From assembly GCF_000764305.2 (NCBI RefSeq), contig NW_025931927.1:515151-579150 (forward strand): a DNA stretch of 64,000 bases. Direction: 5' to 3'. This stretch comes from Hyalella azteca. Lineage: Eukaryota; Arthropoda; Malacostraca; Amphipoda; Hyalellidae. This document shows, piece by piece, positions 1-14,012 of this stretch. Each line of letters opens with the position of its first letter. Positions within the stretch are counted from its first letter, which is position 1. The notes under the pieces were generated by a model. The model saw nothing but the letters and a program-made list of their open reading frames with translations, did no database searches and was not told the origin of the DNA. Both the position numbers and the translations under genes were made by a program.

Positions 1-3000
1 TGCAGTTTGCGCAACGCAGGACGCCCTGGTCTTTTCCTCCACTAAATCTTGGCAGCCGAGGAAAAATGTTGAGCTTGAAGCTCGGAGCGCCTCACTCATC
101 TTACTTTGGAGCGACGTGAAAACTCTTCATCACGTCCGCTCCCCTTGCTTCTCAAAACATAAGCCTTGCTACACATTTCTGCTCCACGTGAAATAATCTC
201 CAATCTATCATCGTTTTTGGGTCAGACAACTCGGTGGCGGTGGGGTCAAACAATATTTTCCGCGCTGTCAAACTGAACGAGTATAATTGCGCCCTGATGA
301 AATAAGGTTATTCTGTCAAAGTTCTTAGATCTATGAGTTGATTGGAACTGCTTTAGGAGAGTTGGTTGTTGTATTACGAGTTAATTCAGCACAACTATAT
401 TCATATCAATGTTAATGTGGGACTAATTGACGCTTTTCTAATCCTGTTTTCAGAAAATGGCCTTTTGTATCTTAAAATTAGTGGAAATATCCTATCGAGG
501 AGCAATTTTAAGGTAACTCATGGCGATGTAATACGTCCTTTAAATTTTTGAGATTTTTTCCTTGAAGCACAAGTCAGTCGAAAATAAACTTATGAGTGAA
601 ATTCGTTCGGTCGATGGTTCGCACTTGAAGTTTGGTGAACTTCTTCGTGCCTCAGAAGAGAGTTCGATACTTGCAGCTGATGATGTACGAGTGACACCAC
701 GAGCGTCGTACAGAACGCTTCGTCGGTCTGTGGGCTGCAGAGACCCAGAAGCAATCCCAGACGGTCGTTTCCTTTCATTTTTTGACGGACTATTTGCCTT
801 GAATTTCCCATTTAAGCAGAAAAACTTGTATCTTTTTGCCACTTGCTGGTGTAATATGGAGCGAAACAACGTGGAAGAGAAAGCCATACTGGATTTCCCT
901 ATAATTTGTTGAGAAGAAGGCATTTATAAAGAAACATGTATGCGTGTTCAACGCAGGTTTCTTAAATGCTTCTCAGGTCGAATGTGAGGAAAATATTTCG
1001 TACCTCCATGTGTGAAATGCAGTTGTTGTCAGTCTAGATTAAGCAAATTGAGAGGAAAACATAAAAACGGCCTTAATAGTAAACAAGTTCTTTAATTGGA
1101 AGCTCGAGTTATGAACATTTTTTTGGTTTATTGCCTACCCTTAATAATTTCCATTCAAAACTTGAGCTTCATGTCGGAGTTATTTGGCCGGCAATCCTTT
1201 ATTGACGTAGTTCGTAGCTCAAATACTTGTGCTGCAATGTGGAATAAATTCGCAATGCTAAGCTGACGCGGGATTTGAACTGTGAGGAAAATGGTTCCAA
1301 CGCGAGTCCTGAAATATTAAATTCGTTGAGACTTTCTCAGGAACGAAATAGATTGCTTCCTGGGGAATGTTCTGCGACGTTCCTTAGCTTTTTCCAACGG
1401 TCCCGTGCCTATAAGAATGGGCTCAATTTCGGCGGCTCGTCCGCGGTCTCGTGAGAGTCATTTTGCCGATAAATTGGAAGAACCTGTCACCGAGCTTCCA
1501 TACTCACGCAAAAAATAAGATTGACTCGGAGATTCGGGATTATTTCAATTTTTATATTACAATACAAATTTTTGGTCGTAAAATGAATCGACTAGATTGG
1601 TATCAATAGCCATGGTCAATGAAGCGTCCATTTTTACAGTATCCGAGACGCGTGCTAATTTATATAATAAAATTTACACAAGGCGTCCAGAAGGAAGGTT
1701 TGATCAGATGCAGCCCAATTAACTTACTGCGCATTCAAATGACATCGCTACATAAAAATATATAAATAGATAAATAAAAATCAATTTGACTGAAGAGACG
1801 CGTTAGAATAAGTTCAATTAATTTCTAGTATTTGATCTTACAAATGGTTCCAATTTGTCATTTGTATAGGATATTTATGTCCACTAAAGGTAATGCGGAA
1901 GCTTTCATCTATGGTATCACATTCACGAACATCCGAACGTCTAAGTATTTTAATCAATGAGCAGGAATCTGCGGAGAAAAGTTTGAAATCTTAAAAAAAA
2001 TTTACAATCCCCTCAATTGTCTACAATCCTTCGGCCGCTGCATAGCACTTCTACCGCTGCTGAACTTTCACCAGAATTTCTATGCTAAACTAAACTAAAC
2101 CCAATTAGTTTATTTATTACAGAACCGAATTAATTTTATTTCGAAGATTTTAATTATGGACAAATCTTTTTTAACTGGATTTCATTTAATCCAATTTACA
2201 AAATTGCTGAATGAATTTTTTTGAAACGATCATATTTTCATATCTACGAGCTTAATTGAACTCGATAAATGCTTTTGAAGGGGACGTTGAGTTTATAAGA
2301 AATACAATGTTTTATCCCAGTGTAGTGCAAATGTGGATGTCTTAGAAAAAATATCAGTGGAATAAAGTCATCGGAGCATTAGATTCGAAATGACATCCGT
2401 TAGATTTTTAATAAAGTTAATAGATGGCTGTCTCGGGTAATAAAGAAATAAAGAGAGAGATTGGATTAGAGCGTGAACAATCACATGCCGTTGTCTAACA
2501 TAAATACTCGCTGCTAACAATTATAGTGTCGGAGGAGAGTCTAGCACAGACACCTGCCAGTTGTAATTAATTAGTTTCACCTGACATTCTCTTATGTTTT
2601 CTTCTGTTAGCCGAGCCTGGCTGTCTCGTGTAGCTTCTTTCGTAACTCGATTCACCAGGTCATTTTGTTGCACCGAGGCCTCGTGTAGTTTTATCTGATG
2701 TGAGCATCAGCACTTATTTTCTTACAAAAGTTTTCATTTCAAACCACTTACATTTCTGTGCAAAATATTCGGTTACACATGATCTGTTATTGTATTAAAA
2801 AATGTTATGTTGAAAAGGTTGTTTGTTTCACATACATTTTTAGGTAACTTGATAACAAAAAGGCTTACGTTGTGCGGAATTTTCAGTCATTGCATACGGG
2901 CATACTTCAGTCATCTACAGCAGTTCGAATTCCCAAGTATATTTTTTACAGTTTCTACAGAACTGGATTCTTTAAATGAAGATCTTTGTTTCTTATATTA

Positions 3001-3538
3001 TATGTAACTACAATTGGCATTGTGCTTGATTAAAAAAAATGACAATAACGTTCAGTCAGTCGAACCTTTAAAACTTTTCGATCAATGCTGTCTCCCTGTC
3101 TAATAATATGACACTTTCTTGATTCATTGGATTTGCCTGCGTTTTTGATTCAAGAACGTATTTCCAGACATGAAGCGGAATGAAATACTTCAACGTCCTC
3201 TTGTAGCATCAACGAGAGGTAAATTTATAAAGTCATTTTTCTATTCACATTTCTCAGCTTACGAAGATCCGCCACAAAAAGCCGAGGAAATCGCAAGTGG
3301 GCTCTTATGAAGTTAAATAAATTCCTTTATCGCTCGGTTCACGCCAATTTAAGGACATCATTTTCGTATAATTAATAACACGCTTGAGAATTACGTAAGA
3401 TATCACTCTCAATCTTGTACCAGCAGATTTTCCACTTTATCCTTGCAGTAATCATTATGTAGAGCAGCAGCTCTGCAGTCAATTTTACTGCGAGGACTAC
3501 TTGAATAGAAGTGTGTCCCTTGCTCCTCTACCTGAATC
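1..3538. other. Non-coding AT-rich sequence, nothing recognised
   Basis: The only open frames are short, overlapping and without recognisable domains (for example 540-923). There is a small AAACT run near 2087-2100. I see no splice chain, RNA gene or transposon end that I can support. Confidence 0.5.
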
Positions 3539-3715
3539 TTAGTGCTTCGACGTCGCCTCTACCAGAATCGAAGTGTGTCGCCGTCCCCTGTGATTGATAT
3601 TGATCTGGCCCGCTATTGAACGAGCTGGGTCTTTCAAAATACCTCTTCCCAAGGCTGCCCCAAAGGCGGTTAGGCTGAGGACGACGCCGAGAAGATGAAT
3701 ATTCTTCTTCGACAT
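3539..3715 (-). CDS. Small putative secreted peptide or its first coding exon (58 aa), unrecognised
   Basis: On the minus strand an ATG at 3715 opens a 58-codon frame closed by TAA at 3541-3539. The N-terminus is a textbook signal peptide: a basic start (MSKKN), a hydrophobic core (LLGVVLSLTAF) and small residues before a likely cut (GAALG, residues 19-23). The remainder, about 35 residues, is basic (RGILKDPARS, then NHRGRR) with no cysteine, and may be a short peptide or the beginning of a spliced product. CTG|GTAGAG inside the frame could be a donor. CATATATCAG directly before the ATG could be an acceptor. The patch is clearly GC-richer than its surroundings, which suggests coding constraint. 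I do not recognise the family. A neighbouring minus frame (3528-3770) looks like a shadow. Confidence 0.35.
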   Translation of the reverse strand: MSKKNIHLLGVVLSLTAFGAALGRGILKDPARSIAGQININHRGRRHTSILVEATSKH

Positions 3716-5370
3716 CTGATATATGCTCTACGTATACTTGAAAAATTTTGCTACCAAATTTTCTTTCCATTTTCCGTCATTTTTATAAAATTCTTTGATT
3801 CATTTATACACCCATTTGGGTGTGCGATAACCCAACAAAACAAAAGTATGAGCCTGCTTAAGTTATTTTCATTCAGAGATTGTACCTAAATAACTTAAAC
3901 TTTATATCACTCCAAATTTGACAATAATCAAAATAACATGAATTTAATTTCATTTTTATATCAGCATTCTGAGGTTGGTATGATGGAAAAATTTAAGCAA
4001 ACTCGCATGGCTGAAAATTTAATTTCTGTTGAATAATTAAATGGCATATGCTCAGAATATTTTCATTAAACATTGAGATCTTGGAAACTGAGAAGCCGAG
4101 AAAATAGTTTGTCCCCGGTTTTAGCGCACTAGAATAAATGTTACTATCAGAATTGTGCGCTAAAAATGTGTACTCTTCCTACGAAATAAATTAGCAAGTA
4201 CAATGAAAATTGGAATTTATTGAATTTTTGAGAGACATTATAATTTCGCGACTCTCAATCTCCATTTCACAAAAATGTTTGTGCGAAAACCCAGAGGAAG
4301 GTTTTTATTTAAAGCACTCCCGAGTAGGGGACGTTAATATTGAATTCCATCTTTATTTGGAACGTCGATCTGCAAAATTCAGATAATATTTATGCGCGTT
4401 TGAAGTATTAATAGCATTCATTTTATATTTCTCTCACTATTAATTATTTTCAGCTTTTGTGCGGGGCTTCAATCAATTCAACCTGAGAATTTTCATGAGA
4501 GTTAATGAGTCTGCTGCACTGCGTGAACCTAATTTATCTCCAGTTTCGTTATGGTTTCATCTAACGAGTTATCATCACGAGCATTTTGTCATTAAACGGT
4601 CAATTTAATTATTTATTGTAACGAAAGAATGATGCGGAATTTTGGATAGAAACTTATTCAGTACTAAATTGAAATTTCAGTACCGAACTGACTGTTTTTT
4701 TGACTCATTTTCTGTACAGAATTGTATTTTTTAATAAAAAGTGCACTGCATGACTATCCTGTATGAAAGGAAATGGCTAAAGTTCAAGCTTGAATAACTT
4801 TCCAAATTGTTTAAGCGCTCGAGTCTATTCGTTTCCAGTAAACATCGCATTCCACTGAAATTTAGATAAATCTTACTGCACAACGCTGTCAGGATGAATA
4901 TGAATTTCGTACATACTTGTGATTACATTACGAAAAATTACGATAATCGTGTTTATAACTCATTTAAGAATGGAACTTATGAATGAGACGTGTGAAAAGT
5001 AAATCAGTTATTTGAACGAGCTTTAAAATTTCTACCGTCATACTGGGAAAGTGTTAGGAAATTCGGAGAAGGGAAAGAAAAGGAATATGTTAGAAATTTG
5101 ATTCAATGATTCGGAAAACTGTTTAATCAACTAAATTTCAGTTTAATTACACGGTAAACTGGTAAAGATGTCTGAAGAAACTGTAAAATTTCTATACATG
5201 CTCCGCGATCGCTTTCAGTCTCATAACTTGTCTAATTTTATGTGGTTCAATTTATTATAAAATATATTCGTATATTGATTATGGATTACTCTATCTGTTA
5301 AGAACATCGCTTCATTTCTCTTATAATTACTTCATCAGTTGCTTTACATATATTTGATGAAAATATTTCT

Positions 5371-5565
5371 ATGAGCAAAAAGCTACAATCTAGATTCAAG
5401 GGCAGACTGACCGCCGGCAAACGCTCCATGTCGCGGCCTGTGCGACGGTACCGCTCCTATAACGATAAATTAAATGTAGTCGCGTACAGCCGGGGTCCAA
5501 AACCCCGCATTATCGGTTATTGGCGGCGCGAGGCCGTAGATTTTGTTTCGTGTCTAGAGCCTTAA
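5371..5565 (+). other. GC-rich patch with a basic 64-aa open frame, status unknown
   Basis: About 5395-5545 is much richer in G, C and CpG than the AT-rich flanks. On the + strand it reads as a basic frame (RRYRSYNDK, then GPKPRIIGYWRRE). No domain or family is recognised and no clear splice sites bound it. It could be an exon fragment of an unknown gene, a transposon relic or a regulatory element. Confidence 0.15.
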
Positions 5566-6180
5566 TCTAAAATATTGTATATGCTTGACGAAAGGCTTAC
5601 CACTTAATGCTTTTCGTGTGTAGGACTTACCGGTCGCAGAATGTGAATAATATTGGCTTTAATTAGTTGGTCGGAAAACTACTAAAAAAAGATTTCTAGA
5701 AACTTGATAAGTATTTATTAGGCCAGAAAAACGATTCATATAGAAGTTTATCTTGATGTATATAATATTTATAGATATATTTTTTAGTTTTGGAATTTTT
5801 ATCAGGATTCTCAAGTCATGGCATTACATACAACTTCACCAGTGCATTACTTTAAATTTAGGCAGCTAACTGCTGAACAGCAAATTTGCATTAGCCGATC
5901 TTGCATAGGCAACCGCAACGCTCCTTGTTAGCAGTGAGACGGAGGTGTTCGTGAACGCAGGGCAGATTGCTTGCACTGGACGGCTGAACTTCTGGATGAG
6001 GCCCTCAATTCTGTGCTAAGCAACCGTCCATGGACAGGGAGAGCAAGAGCCATCATTATATTATAATAATAACCACAATTTCCTTCCTAAATTATGTGAG
6101 GTGAACGCCAAATGGCTGCTAAGAATGAAATTTGGGGAGCGGAGTATACCTCCAGTTCTGCAGTTGTGCTGAATCTTTTT

Positions 6181-6293
6181 TTCTTCAGTAATGCCAGATT
6201 TCACAGACTTTTCTTCAGTAATACCAGACTTCACAGACTTTTCTTCAGTATATAATACCAGACTACAATTGTAATGCCAGACTTCACAGGCTT
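6181..6293 (+). repeat. 30-bp tandem repeat, about 3.5 copies
   Basis: The unit TTCTTCAGTAATGCCAGATT plus TCACAGACTT occurs twice with few changes. It is followed by a copy broken by an AT-rich insertion and a final partial copy ending near CAGGCTT. Confidence 0.85.
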
Positions 6294-6574
6294 GATGAAC
6301 AATTCACAAGTTATAATTATGACGATTTAGCGCATTAATTTCCAAGTGGCATTGTGTGTCGAGCATTCGTAAAATTTCTTCGGTATAAATAAGTCTAATA
6401 TCAGAACAAATTTTTTTCTCAAATACGAAAATACAAATGGCTTTGTATGATGTTCGGGTGCTTTCTCTTTCTCAATTATCATTTGGAATATTACCGGTAG
6501 AGCTCAGCTCGTAGTATTTATTTATTACGAAGCTGAATTTTCAATTTACCAAGTAATCCATATACAACCCCATT

Positions 6575-6575
<1 letters not shown>

Positions 6576-6645
<70 letters not shown>
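6576..6645 (+). repeat. (TAA)n microsatellite, about 23 units
   Basis: Seventy uninterrupted bases of a TAA/AAT trinucleotide repeat. Its purity suggests it is young or highly mutable. Confidence 0.97.
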
Positions 6646-6646
<1 letters not shown>

Positions 6647-9600
6647 TTGCTTGTTGGTATCAGGAAAAAAAGCTCTTTTTATTATCGAATTCCAATTTCT
6701 TGTGCTGGCCTGATCATCGAAAATGGAAGGAAAAATTACGCATTCAAGTCTTTTTCAGCGGTAATTACTGGAGCGTTTCACGGCAGTAATTAAAAAATAA
6801 GCGTCAGTGGAAGCAGATATCACGGTGAAAAAGTGTGAACAATTACAATTTTTGAAAGATTAAAGGCAGGCGTTTGCGTCAGGGTCTTGTAATCAAAGGA
6901 AGATTAAGAGGATTAAGAAGCTTCGAAACGTCGTCTTGAATGACATTTAACGTTTTGAAAATAAAAGGAAGTCTGGAGGTACATTTTCCTAACCTGGCCA
7001 TCAAAATCGCGGAGAAATATTGAAGTTGACATTTGACTTGAAGTCTTGTTCATGTGGAAACCGTAATACTAGAACTCGAACAAACACCATTCTTATTTTT
7101 CGTTTCAATAATATACTTGTTTTAAAATACTTCTAAATTGCAATTCAACTTACATTGTCAATATTTCATTTTTAGAATGAATTCGTTGATTTCAAGCAAT
7201 ATAAAGAACATCTAAAATGCCTTTTTTTTTGTTACCAGCTACCAACTTTATTTGACGGTGCATGTTTCTTTAGGCGCAGGGAGCGCATCGTGGTCGAGTA
7301 TCTTGGGAACATTTATTTTTTGCAGGAAATTTTTCTGATGAAAAACGCTACGTTTCTAATTAAGTAATTGATTTCATCCTACCTGTGTACACATTTATGA
7401 AAGAGTAATTTTAGCAAACTGGAGGTTAGACGTTTGGTGTAATTTTCATGAGATTTCTCAAGCTTTATAAATATTATTACGATTACGATGTAGAGCGAAA
7501 AACCGAACTTCAAATTACAATATGTCTCCAAGCTATCGCTAAGTAGTAGTTATTTATTAAGTTGATCGCCTTCAAATTTCATTTCATGGGCCATAAAATA
7601 ATTTATTTGCATCGGTTCTACAAGATAATTTTGTGACATGTTCATTTCTGCAGGAATGTTCCAATGATTAATATTTTACGTAGAAATGAACTGGAAATAT
7701 ACTAATTAATCTGCGTCAACTTTCGAATTTTGAACAAGAGAAACAAAAATAATTTTGTCATGCACTACATTTAAACATTTTATATTTTTCATTAAATGTA
7801 ATTCTGCTCCCAGTTTAATCAAAACCAACGACCACTATGGTTAAATCTTGTAATGCGAACAGTAGCGTAGCTTTGATGTCAAGTTTAGATTTCTTTTTCC
7901 TGATTACGGAGATTCCCGCACTGATCTTGATAATTAGAATCTGTGATCTTTAAATGGAAGGGGCCAGTTAATCATGATTATAATGGCATGGTTTCATGCC
8001 ATGAAATCCACATGGATTGTTTCTCTCGGCAGCCTCGGCATGTTGAGGTCTGCTGAGGACTGATGGGCATTTCTTGTCGGTCGATGTTCGATCCCAGTCG
8101 TTCTAGGCATGCAAATCGGAAATGGAAAACGTTTCATAATAAAAATAGCATTAGTCTTTATAGCGAGGTTTGCTGTATAAATGATGCACCTTGAATAAGG
8201 AGTCGTGACAGGTATGGTTGGTGGAGTGTATATTTGAAACTTGGTGATTGGTGTCGTCGTCCCACTCGTTTAGGTTCTAATTTAGATTATGTCTAAAGTC
8301 AAAGTGTTTGAACCAAAACCCAAAATTTTCCTATACTGCAAGGAAATACTAATGAATAATATTCTTAATTTCTATAGAAACCAATCATTTTTTTAACACA
8401 CTTCTCTTTAACTTCACTTCTTGTTGTTTGTTTGTCGGTCTGCCACAAATCTTATAATCGATATTTAACAGACTTGAACCTGTCCAATCTATCTGAAATT
8501 TTGCACACTGGCGTAAAGTCGGAGATAAAGCATGAATCAATGGACAGAAAAAAGTAAAAAACCAGGAATTTTGTTTAAATATTCAAATAAAAAATTGTAC
8601 AAATATTTTTTAATATTTAAAAACAAAATAAGAAATTCATTGTACATGTGTAACATAGGAGACACCGGCCTCTTTAGGAGTGTGGTCTTTAGAAAATATT
8701 ACTTTTTAAACGCATCTTATGTAGCTCTCAGTTACATTGGAAAACAAATGAAACTTTTTACTTACAAATTTTTGGAGCCGGCGAGTATTTAAACAGCACT
8801 CAAATGCGCACATAAATTAATGAGAAGCGTCCCCGTATCAGAGTTGTAACTTTGATGTTTCAGAGCAACAAATAGACGATTCCTCGTATAAACTGAGACA
8901 TGCAGGATGTGATTTTTAATAAAAAGGTTGTGATTTATTGTACAAATGTAACTTTATATCAAATCTCAACTATGCAAGATTTTTATTTATTGTTTTTGGG
9001 GCTTTCCTAGCTATGCATTGGTAAATATGATATTTATTCCCTGATGACTTTTCTCATGCGGTGAACGTGCAGAGGACAGAGACAGCGAGATGCTGGTGCT
9101 GAAGGAAAATATATATTTTGTATTTAGCGATCCCGCAGGAACTGTCAGTCTCGGTAAAATAAAAGAAAAAATGCTCGCATCGGCGGTATATGAAACAGTA
9201 CCCTTATCATTATAATTAAAAGCATAGGTATGCCTTAAATGAAACTACGTCATGTTTTGGCTATAGCGTGATGAAACGGACATGCGTTGATCAGAATTTC
9301 GAGATACTTATTTACATTATGAGCGAGGAATTCTCCCTATCTCTTGTGAAATATTCCCTCCACCGAATGGTGTAAATTGAAATATTATGCGTTAAATTTC
9401 TTTATGTTAAATTTGTCTTCTACAAACGACGAAACGAATCAAGTTTAATTTTTTCACGTTATATGAATGTAATGGAAGGGTTACTAAAAAGGAATCAATT
9501 TTCGATTGCTCAACTTGAACGAGAAGAATATCTAAAGGGGCATAAGTTGTTAGTAAGTTACCCTATGCGTGAAAAAATTAGAAAACGAGTTTGCAACGCT

Positions 9601-12600
9601 TAGTGCAATCAGGTCGAGTTGGAAAAAATTAAAAATATGTATAACAAAATATATTTAATGAATTCAAGACTTAGGAAGTTGTGCGGGAATTAAAATGAAA
9701 AATTTGAGATTTCAGCTGCGTTCGAGATGAGTAAATCTCAGATCTGGGAAATATTAATGAGTTGCATAGAACACAGCATCTGACGTTCTGCTGAACATTT
9801 CATATTCTGGAGTTTGAAGATTGAATCTGCATGGGAGAGTTGCCCGACACATCCAGCGCTTCGATCTAAGGTAAAATGCTCGTTGATTTTGCTCTGAACT
9901 CACAATTCTACGTTCCTTCCACTTATACGCCGAACAAAATGTGGATTGCTAACGTAAAAAAACCACCGTTGATCAAACTGGAGCGGAACCTTGATCAAAT
10001 CTAGCGACTAATTATTTGCTTACGGAGAGAAATGTTAATATTAAAATTTATTTGCAGGCTTTCATGCGAAGCCCGCTGCAGGAAGGTTTTAATTTGATTA
10101 ATGCAATTCAGACCTCGCTTTATACTTACCATTGAATTTCGCCGTTGATGTACCAGAGTTACTTAAGAAATTTAGTTTTTCTAGTTCAATAGTAATTAAG
10201 AGAGTTTGATTTATTGAATAAAATTAATATATTTAAAGCCATTTATACCAAAAAGTTTTTTCTTCTAATTTCACTGTCATTGAATTTATTCCAATCCATT
10301 TTTTCTTATGTATAAAATGGCGTAATGCAGTAAAACATGCGGGCAACTGCCCTGGCCGGAAACTTGTTTGAAGCAGCGATACGTTCATTAAATGACACCA
10401 TCATTCAAATCTACACGGGAAAAGATACAGTCTGGCCCATGGTCACTGACATTTCTTCCTAGTCTATTGTTCGAACACAATAGATCAAAGTTCTTGAACT
10501 TTGAAACGTAAGATCCTTCTGGAAACTTCTTGCCTCAAACTTCGCTTCAAGTTGGCCCTGGTAGTTTCTCGCTTAAAGTTGTTGCTCTTCAGAATCTGCT
10601 CACGGCTCAAGTTGCAAGTCCAAAGTCCTTCTATAGCACAGCTTTTGAGGAAATAACCGAAAACTGCTCGAGTGGTATTTATAAAATTGCTATCACTAAA
10701 GGAGACAGTTAAGCTCTGAAGTGCGTTTAGAGCAAGAAATGTCTTTGGTAAAGCGCTTAGTACAAAGTTACACTAAATGTAGAATATAAGTTCTCTTCAT
10801 AATAGATGAACTCAAAGCATTGCTTATAACAAAAGACATCACACGTTGCACATAACGTGAGAGATTCCTCCCCTCCAATGAACCCGAATGGTTCTTTGAA
10901 CTTAGCAATCAATCCATCGATGTCATCAAAGCATCCGTGGAGTTCACCAAACGACACCCTGTTCTCGAAAGCCGGCAATGAACGTGTCTAAATTTTGAAT
11001 GACGTAACTTGCGAAAATTGGGTTTTCGTGCGCTGTTTACAATTTATTAAAAAGAACTACATTATTTTAATAACTACTACTTTAATTTAAATGAACGGAA
11101 TTTTTGTTTTGGCTGCTATGCTTCATTAATACCACTATCATCGAGCATTGGAAAATATTTAATTTTGCGTTGTACGATCGCGGATATCCCCTATGCACAT
11201 TCTCAGAAGATAATCATCAATTCCGGTTACAGTAGTTTCATTACTGAAAATATTCAGGTTCCGAACTTTGTAACTTGTCAGTAGCCAGAATATTTCCTTC
11301 ATTTTTGTTATAAAGATTACTTCTTGAAGAAAAGCGGTCACCTAAATAATGCAATGGATGATCTAATTATGTTGAAAGTAACTAATTAATTGAAGTTTGC
11401 GTCAATTTTCTGTAAATGATACGTGCCTGCTCTGGAGAGGCTTTTTTTCGGGGTCACAATTAATTGTATTTATGCTAAATAATTAAATAATTATTGATCG
11501 GAATATAGGGATATTCTTATATTTTATTACACATTTTATTATATTATTAATATATCAATATGCTTTAGGACTCAAATTTCCACAGCGCCTCAATTCTCGT
11601 CGGGGCCAGGAAATTTTCCGTAACCAGTTGGCACACATCACCAGGACGAGCGTGCAATTAGTTGCGATCAGAGTGACGAATTTCGAATGAGGAGAAGGGT
11701 AGATTTCATACACTTGCATGATCACGTAGGATAATAAATTTGTCATTATTTTTATCCCTGAAAGTTTTTGTCATTTGCAGTAAGCTTCTGCAAAGGCTAC
11801 TACACATTCAAAGCTCGCTTGTTGAAAACAAAAAATATCTGTAAACGGTTGTCTGCTCTTGCTAATCTGTGACAAAAACAGGTTTTTGGGCGATGGAAAA
11901 CTCTGCTGAAATTGGGCGCAGGAATAATCTGTGATGAAACATCAGGCAATGCGTAGACCCATCCTGCCTGTAGAAATTTTTTAATACTGAAATTTGAGAG
12001 TAAAAATGTTGATAAAGGTACTGCAACAATCAGAGTTTTGACCGTTATTCTGCGATAGAGCGTGAGATGAGTACATATCAAAATATTACGTGAAATCATA
12101 AATGAACCTTAAATGGCAGCTGCAAGACACGCATTGTTGGCGGGAAAATTCAAGGATTTTTTGTCTTTTGACGTTCGATGACTTCTCCGACTTGACAAAT
12201 AAATCTGGCAAAGTTGAGTCTCACTCTCAGCTGGGAGTTTCCAACAGAAAACCAAACGATTTGTATTTTCGGTGCTCAGGCTAAAAGGATAGCTTTCATT
12301 TATTTAATTTGTGTTTTTTTTATGTTCCTAACGATGATTGTGCAAGATAGTTAGAAAGATTTATCATATTCAGCGCATTTTAGCTTATAGTGTCATATAT
12401 GTGTCGGAGAACACGCTGTTGTTAAGTTTCTAAAGTCTCAATTGTTTATGGAAAATAAATAAAATTATTGACCTATACCTTGAATGTCATGCAGCTGAAG
12501 TAGGATTTGCAGGTTTAAGTAAATAAGTAAAAAACTGTTAAATGTCAACATCTATTTTACAAAGATCTGTGTACTGCTATTTTCTGTAAATTTATCACAT

Positions 12601-13527
12601 GCAGGTTTCCGATAAAGTAAACTTTTGTAAATTTAAGTTGTATTGCTAGTTTATCAAGAATTAAATTTCTAAAAAACCATCAGTCATTTTTCAAAACTGT
12701 TTTCATCTCACGTTGGGAAAATTCTAACATCATGCAACTGTTTGCTCTAATCACAAATCTCTCCCACCAAAATATTTGCCCAATTCTCAAAATCGAATTT
12801 GGTGAGCAGGGAAAAGACTTTTTTTATTACTTGTATATTCCCTGCTAATTTTGATGATGCTCGGAGAGCTATTCTGAACCCTGATGCAATAAAAATAACG
12901 AACGTCTCGTGAATTTTTCCCTTTTAGGAATGACTACACAAATTGCTCTTTTGTATCGTTGAACACTCGGTTCACACAATAAGCAACGTTTTAAAAACTT
13001 TATAAAAAGTATGAATTATTTTATATAAATATTAGTGGCCTTAAATTACAGAGCCGCTACTGATGAAGAATTTTGAAGACATTTTCCTGCAATGCTGGGA
13101 GCTACGCGGCGTTGCAATTGATGGATATAAATGATTCTAATTACTCAGAAACAAGAGTGCATGTGAAGAATCTTTCTATCACGGAATAGATTCCTGAAGT
13201 TTTTGAATAATTTTATCGCCTCGCAAGTTATTTGTTGTGTTGATGACTCGCCACATTCAGGTCAACGCCCGGCGGTATGTCTATACGAGATCAATAAATT
13301 GCTGCTTTATTCTCACTCTGCCGATATTTGTAGCAAAATTTAGTGTGCGTTTGTATTGCCTTATAGGCAGTTTTTGCTCAGATATTTGAAAGAATAACGT
13401 AAAATATACATTTTTATTAAAATTAGTAAAATGATGGATAAATACCTGTTATAGCGTCTCTTCCGTAACCTTCCAGGATAATTCCAGGCTTAAACGGAAA
13501 GTCTTGTGAAAAACATTAAAGATTATG

Positions 13528-14012
13528 AAGCTTCCAAGCCTCAGTTATCGACGTCTACGTGGCGACCTCATTGAAGTATACAAGTATACCCAAGGTTTAT
13601 ACAAGGTTCCAGAAGGATAACTAGAATTTGAGACAATAATCAACACCAGGGGCCACGGCTATAAGCTAAGAAAACACGGTGCAATTCATCCATGAGACAA
13701 CATTTCTTCTCTCTTCGAGTCACCGACATGTTGAACAGCCTCCCTGATGATATTGTTGACGCTCCGAGTATGAACGCGTTCACGAATAAAATAGGCAGTG
13801 CTATGCAAAAGTATGTATATGTTCAGTCTTGAAATGCCTAGCAACCTACGGAACTAGTAAAATTCCGGTGATGATGTAAACCAACGTCAGTGGAAAATAT
13901 TTTGACAAAAGGCCAGCTTTTAGATCTGTGAACAATTCACGAAACGTACAAAAATCGGTGACAGGCCTAAACAGGCCTATTTCTTCAACGCCGAAGATGC
14001 TATGCTATGCTC
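13528..14012 (+). mobile_element. 5'-truncated LINE (CR1/Jockey-like) 3' end with ORF2 C-terminus, degenerate
   Basis: The + strand reads LPSLSYRRLRGDLIEVYK (from about 13531), then TRGHGYKLRK, then after a frameshift FFSLRVTDMLNSLPDD followed by an IV-A-S-FxNK pattern. This series (RRLRGDLIEVYK, TRGHxxKL, FxxRVxxxxNSLP, FKN) is the usual C-terminal tail after the reverse transcriptase in CR1/Jockey-group non-LTR retrotransposons. The frame is broken by stops (after about 13617 and near 13698) and by a shift. Downstream the 3' UTR (containing GACAGGCCTAAACAGGCCTA) ends in a short ATGCT tandem tail at about 13997-14012. This is a dead, 5'-truncated copy. Related 3' ends lie at 47383-47537 and 50905-51150. 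Confidence 0.8.

Larger units (their letters stand above)
3716..13527. other. AT-rich intergenic stretch with simple repeats
   Basis: Apart from the GC-rich patch near 5.4 kb, a 30-bp tandem repeat (6181-6293) and a trinucleotide array (6576-6645), I find only short, unsupported frames. Two minus-strand frames (11555-11746 and 11800-12099) are hydrophobic in parts but have no family signature or joining splice sites. Confidence 0.45.

Noticed and set aside
3528..3770. 80-codon minus frame with a GKR dibasic site as a neuropeptide precursor
   Set aside because: No signal peptide in this frame; the overlapping frame from 3715 has one and explains the GC-rich patch better.
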